Program-made: the position numbers and the translations under genes
Assembly (NCBI RefSeq): GCF_003597675.1
Contig: NZ_CP030827.1
Span: forward strand, 868,001-932,000
DNA: 64,000 nucleotides
Direction of reading: 5' to 3'
Source: Neorhizobium sp. NCHU2750
GTDB taxonomy: Bacteria > Pseudomonadota > Alphaproteobacteria > Rhizobiales > Rhizobiaceae
Part shown: positions 59,720-64,000 of the stretch, in pieces
Layout of the letters: each line of letters opens with the position of its first letter
How positions within the stretch are numbered: the stretch's first letter is position 1
Notes under the pieces: generated by a model
Databases searched by the model: none
Told to the model about the DNA's origin: nothing
Seen by the model: the letters and a program-made list of their open reading frames with translations, nothing else

Positions 59720-60604
59720 ATGTTCAAGGGATCGATCCCCGCGCTCGTCACGCCATTCACATCTGGCGGGGCCGTGGACGAAAAAGCGTTCGCGGATCAT
59801 GTCGAGTGGCAGATCGATGAGGGGAGTTCCGGTCTCGTTCCGGTCGGCACGACGGGTGAATCGCCGACCCTGACCCATGACGAACACAAGCGCGTGGTCG
59901 AACTCTGTGTCGAGGTAGCGGCCGGCCGCGTGCCCGTCATCGCCGGCGCAGGCTCCAACAATACCACCGAGGCGGTCGAGCTCGCCCAGCATGCCGAACA
60001 TGCCGGCGCCGACGCCATTCTGGTCGTGACCCCCTATTACAACAAGCCGACCCAGAAGGGGTTGATCGCGCATTTCTCGGCAGTTGCCGAAGCTACCAAA
60101 CTGCCCATCATCATCTACAATATTCCCGGCCGTTCGGTCGTCGACATGACGCCGGAAACGATGGGCAAGCTCGCCGCGGCACATAAGAACATCGTCGGCG
60201 TCAAGGATGCGACCGGCAAGATCGAGCGCGTCTCCGAGCAGCGCATCACCTGCGGCACCAATTTCGTCCAGCTGTCGGGCGAGGATGCAACGGCGCTGGG
60301 CTTCAACGCCCATGGCGGCGTCGGCTGCATTTCGGTCACCGCCAATGTCGCGCCGCGCCTCTGTGCCGAGTTCCAGGCGGCAACGCTTGCCGGCGATTAC
60401 AAGACGGCGCTCGAATATCAGGACCGCCTGATGCCGCTGCACAAGGCGATCTTCATGGAGCCCGGCCTCTGCGGCGCCAAATACGGCCTGAGCAAGCTGC
60501 GCGGCATGAACCGCACCATCCGCTCGCCGCTGCTCTCGACGCTGGAGCCGGCAACGGAAGCGGCGATCGACGAGGCGCTTCGCCACGCCGGCCTTCTGAA
60601 CTGA
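59720..60604 (+). CDS. dapA: 4-hydroxy-tetrahydrodipicolinate synthase
   Basis: This enzyme condenses pyruvate with aspartate semialdehyde, the first committed step to diaminopimelate and lysine. The 294-residue TIM barrel shows [14 protein letters not shown] near residues 43-56, the catalytic Tyr at 133 (IIYNIPGR), the Schiff-base Lys at 162 (VGVKDATGK), and [14 protein letters not shown]. Numbering agrees with the E. coli enzyme within one residue. The start is the ATG at 59720 ([13 protein letters not shown]), since 13 codons of open frame upstream lack conservation. smpB follows in the same direction, an order common in Rhizobiales. Confidence 0.97.
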   Translation: MFKGSIPALVTPFTSGGAVDEKAFADHVEWQIDEGSSGLVPVGTTGESPTLTHDEHKRVVELCVEVAAGRVPVIAGAGSNNTTEAVELAQHAEHAGADAILVVTPYYNKPTQKGLIAHFSAVAEATKLPIIIYNIPGRSVVDMTPETMGKLAAAHKNIVGVKDATGKIERVSEQRITCGTNFVQLSGEDATALGFNAHGGVGCISVTANVAPRLCAEFQAATLAGDYKTALEYQDRLMPLHKAIFMEPGLCGAKYGLSKLRGMNRTIRSPLLSTLEPATEAAIDEALRHAGLLN

Positions 60605-60705
60605 TCGCCCCCAACTGGTCGCTACCGAACTGATTGCATTGAACTGATAGTCCCGGCGGACACACAAGCTTCACAATCGTCCCCGGCCGCACTATATGAT
60701 GCTTG

Positions 60706-60736
60706 AACCCCGCTCATCGCTCATGGGCGGGGTTTT
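60706..60736 (+). terminator. Terminator between dapA and smpB
   Basis: Arms AACCCCGC (60706-60713) and GCGGGGTT (60727-60734) are followed by TT. The hairpin lies about 100 bp after dapA and 31 bp before smpB. It would separate the two transcripts, or attenuate read-through. Confidence 0.8.
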
Positions 60737-60766
60737 GCGATTTGAGATGAGAATGGAATTGGTCAG

Positions 60767-61243
60767 ATGGCACCCAAAGGCAGCCAGCGCGTGGTGAACA
60801 AGGTCGTTGCGGAAAACCGCAAGGCCCGTTTCAACTACGAGATCATCGACACCTATGAGGCAGGCCTCGTGCTGACCGGCACCGAGGTGAAGTCGCTGCG
60901 CGACGGCAAGGCCAATATCGCCGAATCCTATGCCTCCGACGAGGGTGAGGAAATCTGGCTGATCAACAGCCATCTGCCGGAATATCTGCAGGCCAACCGC
61001 TTCAACCACGAGCCCCGCCGCCGCCGCAAGCTGCTTCTGTCGAAGCGCGAGATCAACCGCCTGCGCAACAGCATCAACCGCGAAGGCATGACGCTCGTGC
61101 CGTTGAAGATCTATTTCAACGAAAAGGGCAGGGCGAAGCTCGAACTGGCGCTCGCCAAGGGCAAGAAGCTGCACGACAAGCGCGAGACCGAGAAGGAACG
61201 CGACTGGAACAGGCAGAAGTCGAGGTTGTTGAAGACGGGCTGA
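60767..61243 (+). CDS. smpB: SsrA-binding protein SmpB
   Basis: The 158-residue protein binds tmRNA and guides it to stalled ribosomes for trans-translation. Family features are complete: [39 protein letters not shown] (residues 8-46), [28 protein letters not shown], and the basic C-terminal tail [24 protein letters not shown] that enters the empty mRNA channel. The tmRNA gene itself is not in the window. Confidence 0.97.
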   Translation: MAPKGSQRVVNKVVAENRKARFNYEIIDTYEAGLVLTGTEVKSLRDGKANIAESYASDEGEEIWLINSHLPEYLQANRFNHEPRRRRKLLLSKREINRLRNSINREGMTLVPLKIYFNEKGRAKLELALAKGKKLHDKRETEKERDWNRQKSRLLKTG

Positions 61244-61702
61244 GCGTCAATCTGCCATTTTCATTCTGGCCCGCCCCTCATCTGCCGGCACCTTCTCCCC
61301 GTAATCACCAGGGCAATCGCATATGGGTGAAAGACCCCACCCCACCCTCCCCACAAGGGGGAGGGCTTAACCCAGTCGTGCCGCTGCGACCCAATCGAGG
61401 CAGGCGAGTGCCACAGGTCTTCTCCCCCCTCGTGGCGGGGTCCGAAGGACGCCGGCAGGCCAGAGAGGGTTCTTGGCCATCTGCGATTCTCTTCCCGTAA
61501 TCACAGGGATAAGGCCAGACGCCTAGCCCTCTATGCCTCAAGCGGGGCACGTGCCTTCACCCCGTTTACGGGGAGAGGGTTAGGGTGAGGGGAGCCCAAA
61601 TACACCCGCGCGTCATTCTGCGTCTCTTCCCGGATTTTCCCCCTCGGAACCAAACCTCACCCGCCACCGTTTCCCCGCACCTCAATGTGGACAAGGCGGG
61701 CG
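61244..61702. repeat. Repeat-rich intergenic region
   Basis: This 459-bp gap contains no credible gene but several C-rich/G-rich palindromic units: the 23-bp repeat at 61344-61366 also found at 14264-14286, a related unit around 61431-61442 (TCTCCCCCCTCGTGGCGGGG), and a run at 61555-61592 (CACCCCGTTTACGGGGAGAG followed by TTAGGGTGAGGGGAG). These resemble dispersed REP-like elements of Rhizobiaceae inserted one after another. The last 100 bp probably carry the promoter of the flippase-like gene. Confidence 0.65.
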
Positions 61703-62683
61703 ATGACGAAGAAGCGGATTTTCACCTCTCTTATGCTGGTCCTGGGCTTCGGCCTTGCCGCCTGGCTGCTCTATCAGGTGTTCCGCGAGCATTCGCTGTC
61801 GGAGATCGTCCGGTCGGTGAAGGATATCCCGACGGCCAATCTGGCGCTGGCGCTGCTTTTCGCCTTCCTCTCCTATCTATGCCTCACCGGCTTCGACTGG
61901 TGCGGCGTGCGCTATGTCAGGCAAGGTCTGCCCTATCCGAAGATCGCGCTTGCCTCCTTCATTGCTCTCTCCATCGGCCAGAGCGTCGGCATGTCGGGCC
62001 TGAGCAGCGGTGCACTGCGCTATCGCTATTATGCCCATTGGGGCATGACCACCGAGGATGTGGCAAAGATCGTGCTGCTTTCCGGCGTCACCGTCGGCCT
62101 CGGCATGGCGGTGCTTGCCGGCGTCGTCATGATCGCCAATCCGCAAGATGCGGCAGGCGTGCTGCATCTTGAGCAGAGCCTCGTCATGATGATCGGCATC
62201 GGCTGCCTTGCCGCCACGCTCCTTTACATCCTCGCCGCCGCCTTTCTCCGTGTGCCTGTCAGGATCCGCAGCTGGACGTTCAAGATGCCAACCTGGAGGA
62301 TCGCACTGGCGCAGGTCGCGATCGGCGCCATCAACTTCGCCTTTGTCTCCGCCTGCCTGCGGGAGGTGATGGCGGCCAGCGCCGATGTCAGCTACCTGAA
62401 AGCTGCCACCGCCTTCGTGCTGGCGAATGTCGCCATTCTCGTCACCCATGCGCCGGGTGGCCTCGGCGTGCTGGAAGCGACGGTGCGTCACGTCATGGGC
62501 GATCAGGCCTCGATCGGCTCGCTCGTCGCCTTCCGGGTGATCTATTTCTTCATCCCGCTTTTCATCGGCCTGCCGCTGTCGCTCGCCGTCGAGGCCCTGT
62601 TCCGTGCCCGAAAATCTCGTTCGGATGATAGGGGGGCGAGCAACGCGGCAGGCGAGGCGATGATGCCCGCCGAACCTGCCTGA
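61703..62683 (+). CDS. LPG-synthase/MprF-type membrane protein, flippase-like
   Basis: The 326-residue polytopic membrane protein has the N-terminal MprF-like (UPF0104) fold without the aminoacyltransferase domain. Signatures are SIGQSVGMSGLSSGALRYRYYAHWGM near residues 90-115 and THAPGGLGVLEATVRHVMG near 250-268. It belongs to the same superfamily as the protein at 40714-41694 but shares only the family motifs. Lipid translocation or lipid-linked export is plausible, and the substrate is unknown. The start is the ATG at 61703 (MTKKRIFTS), six codons inside a longer open frame. Confidence 0.82.
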   Translation: MTKKRIFTSLMLVLGFGLAAWLLYQVFREHSLSEIVRSVKDIPTANLALALLFAFLSYLCLTGFDWCGVRYVRQGLPYPKIALASFIALSIGQSVGMSGLSSGALRYRYYAHWGMTTEDVAKIVLLSGVTVGLGMAVLAGVVMIANPQDAAGVLHLEQSLVMMIGIGCLAATLLYILAAAFLRVPVRIRSWTFKMPTWRIALAQVAIGAINFAFVSACLREVMAASADVSYLKAATAFVLANVAILVTHAPGGLGVLEATVRHVMGDQASIGSLVAFRVIYFFIPLFIGLPLSLAVEALFRARKSRSDDRGASNAAGEAMMPAEPA

Positions 62684-62702
62684 CCACGTGGGGGCGGACA
62701 TG

Positions 62703-62727
62703 AAAAAGGCGCCGTCACCGGCGCCTT
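62703..62727 (-). terminator. Terminator of the NYN-domain gene
   Basis: A perfect 9-bp stem (AAGGCGCCG / CGGCGCCTT, loop TCAC) lies 59 bp past the stop codon. On the minus strand it ends in TTTTT. Confidence 0.85.
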
Positions 62728-62785
62728 CAATCTGTAGGCTTCTGCTCGTAGCTCATGCCTTTGCGGAGCAGCGGGCGTTCGCCAA

Positions 62786-63364
62786 TCAGGAATCCGCCGG
62801 CTCGACCGGCTCGGCTGCCGGACGGGCTGGCCTTTCGCTCGGGTCACGGCCGACCTCTGCCTTCAGCGTCATCAGATCGATGAAGTGATCGGCCTGCCGG
62901 CGCAGGTCGTCGGCGATCATCGGCGGCTGCGTCTGCATCGTCGAGACGACCGAGACCTTGCGGCCGCGCCGCTGCAGTGCCTCCACCAGTGTCGTAAAAT
63001 CGCCGTCGCCGGAGAAGATCACCAGGTGATCGACGGTTTCCGACTGTTCCATGGCATCGATCGCAAGTTCGATATCCATGTTGCCCTTGATCTTGCGGCG
63101 GCCGAGACTGTCAGTGAATTCCTTCGCCGGCTTGGTCACGACCTTATAGCCGTTATAGTCCAGCCAGTCGATCAGCGGCCGGATCGAGGAATATTCCTGG
63201 TCCTCGATCAGCGCGGTGTAATAATAGGCGCGCAGCAGATAACCGCGCTTCTGGAAAGCCTTCAGAAGCTTGCGATAATCGATATCGAAGCCGAGGCTCT
63301 TCGAAGCCGCGTAAAGATTTGCGCCGTCGATAAAGAGAGCTATTTTCTCTCTTGGGTCAAACAT
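62786..63364 (-). CDS. NYN-domain protein (LabA/DUF88-like, putative RNase)
   Basis: The 193-residue protein has a PIN-like NYN nuclease domain: the first acidic site in KIALFIDGANLYAAS (Asp near residue 12), the middle acidic cluster in KGNMDIELAIDAM near 92-104, and IFSGDGDFTTLVEALQRRGRKV near 115-136. Length and order match LabA/DUF88 proteins, presumed RNases. The tail is Pro/Glu-rich. The start is the ATG at 63364 with GGAG upstream. It precedes rpoZ on the opposite strand, as in many Rhizobiales. Activity is not demonstrated for close relatives that I know of. Confidence 0.88.
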   Translation of the reverse strand: MFDPREKIALFIDGANLYAASKSLGFDIDYRKLLKAFQKRGYLLRAYYYTALIEDQEYSSIRPLIDWLDYNGYKVVTKPAKEFTDSLGRRKIKGNMDIELAIDAMEQSETVDHLVIFSGDGDFTTLVEALQRRGRKVSVVSTMQTQPPMIADDLRRQADHFIDLMTLKAEVGRDPSERPARPAAEPVEPADS

Positions 63365-63815
63365 ATGTCTCCATCCCTTTTTCTGCCCTTTCATGGGCCT
63401 GTCGGCAAACCAAAAGTTGAGCCGAAGATATTGGAATAATCCCCTACATTATGAATTATTCATATATCTGTCATTTATGGCACGATTCGCAATATTCCAA
63501 GCACGCATTGATTGAATTGTGGCTTACTCCCCCAGCCACTTTAGTCTTATTTCAGCGACTTGTATCCCTCGGTTGCACGCTTTCCGATTATAACAAGCCG
63601 TAATCCATTGCTGGATCACGTCGACAATTGCGCATCTCATTGTGGCGAGGCTTTGATGGAGATCACGCGCATCGTTGTTTAGCCGCAGGAAATAGGCAAA
63701 TTGCTTGTATTTCGGACGGACATCCGACCTGAGGTCAGGAAAAACTTGAAATTCCCCCCCGATGGCTGTATCGGGCATGACAATTCCGGAAATTCACGAC
63801 CGCAAAGGACAGGCT
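63365..63815. other. AT-rich intergenic region before rpoZ
   Basis: This 451-bp gap has distinctly lower GC than its flanks (about 63430-63720) and must contain the NYN and rpoZ promoters. One open frame (63524-63778, minus) is listed separately as doubtful. No strong palindrome is seen. Confidence 0.5.
63524..63778 (-). CDS. Doubtful 84-aa ORF upstream of rpoZ
   Basis: The frame starts at an ATG at 63778 and encodes 84 residues of fairly protein-like composition ([33 protein letters not shown]..., three Cys/Trp-rich stretches near the end). Against it: no good ribosome-binding site, its start lies only 38 bp from the divergent rpoZ start, and I recognise no family. It is kept as a possible orphan gene in an AT-rich island. 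Confidence 0.25.
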   Translation of the reverse strand: MPDTAIGGEFQVFPDLRSDVRPKYKQFAYFLRLNNDARDLHQSLATMRCAIVDVIQQWITACYNRKACNRGIQVAEIRLKWLGE

Positions 63816-64000
63816 ATGGCCCGTGTCACAGTAGAAGATTGCATTGACAAAGTCGACAACCGTTTCGAGCTGGTACTTCTCGCGAGCCACCGTGCACGCC
63901 AGATTTCCCAGGGTGCCTCGATCACGATCGACCGCGACAATGACAAGAACCCGGTCGTCGCTCTTCGCGAGATTGCGGACGAAACGCTGTCTCCCGACGA
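63816..64000 (+). CDS. rpoZ: RNA polymerase omega subunit (partial, cut by window end)
   Basis: The first 61 residues of the omega subunit are visible: [31 protein letters not shown], then [29 protein letters not shown]. The AxxRARQI helix that contacts the beta-prime subunit is intact. Omega helps assemble RNA polymerase and contributes to (p)ppGpp binding. In Rhizobiales the (p)ppGpp synthetase gene usually follows, which cannot be checked here. AAGGA lies 7 nt before the ATG. Confidence 0.95.
   Translation, partial: MARVTVEDCIDKVDNRFELVLLASHRARQISQGASITIDRDNDKNPVVALREIADETLSPD

Noticed and set aside
1..64000. CRISPR arrays, insertion sequences or prophage genes
   Set aside because: No direct repeats with regular spacers, no transposase or integrase motifs and no phage structural genes were seen on either strand.

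Overview
The window is GC-rich chromosomal DNA from an alphaproteobacterium of the Rhizobiaceae (Rhizobium/Agrobacterium/Neorhizobium type). Supporting evidence: four RopA/Omp2-type (Porin_2) porins, a PleC/DivJ-type PAS histidine kinase, the order dapA-smpB-(NYN protein)-rpoZ, MerR/LiuR-like operators, RIME-like palindromic repeats, and galacturonosyl-transfer-type glycosyltransferases. It reads as a core-genome stretch. I see no integrase, transposase, phage gene or CRISPR array.

Layout. 1-8.6 kb: the cut-off start of a GntP gluconate permease, glnE (nitrogen control of glutamine synthetase) facing a PleC-like kinase across a palindromic mosaic repeat, then an MFS transporter divergent from its TetR-type regulator with two operator-like dyads between them. 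8.6-16.7 kb: pepN, an EamA transporter, two overlooked small genes, a divergent family-4 uracil-DNA glycosylase, a short YegD-like Hsp70, and a very acidic low-complexity protein. 16.9-22.4 kb: an RND efflux adaptor/permease pair and an atypical SDR. 22.6-30.3 kb: ETF-ubiquinone oxidoreductase behind a LiuR-like operator, an exported pentapeptide-repeat protein, an L,D-transpeptidase lipoprotein, DoxX, a zinc-type MDR oxidoreductase, a second MFS transporter and a DAGK-like lipid kinase.

30.3-41.7 kb: a large MscS channel, a GGDEF protein, a divergent pair for polyamine nitrogen use (glutamate-amine ligase of the glutamine synthetase family, and a class III aminotransferase), and a cell-envelope glycosylation locus (GT2 polyprenyl-phosphate sugar transferase, two GT39/GT83-like membrane glycosyltransferases, and a divergent flippase-like LPG-synthase membrane protein). 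41.7-50.5 kb: vapBC with a second VapB in tandem, AMP nucleosidase, several small exported proteins, a Sel1-like gene behind a 10-codon leader ORF, a HisC-like aminotransferase, a PilZ protein, a ferredoxin-reductase-like flavoprotein, an HpaI-type aldolase and tRNA-Ser(GCU).

51.0-57.2 kb: four tandem RopA-like porin genes, each closed by its own terminator. Their N-termini are nearly identical and their interiors mosaic, and shared elements sit upstream. 57.3-64 kb: soluble lytic transglycosylase, dapA, smpB, a repeat-rich gap, another flippase-like membrane protein, an NYN-domain protein and the start of rpoZ.

The most promising items for follow-up are the porin array and its leaders (a hairpin presenting the Shine-Dalgarno sequence, a conserved element about 180 bp upstream, and an orphan terminator suggesting an sRNA). 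Next come the tandem VapB arrangement, the two shared LiuR-like operators, the small-ORF pair at 12.7-13.1 kb, the leader ORF at 45.46 kb and the glycosyltransferase/flippase divergon. None is proven to be a new system from sequence alone.
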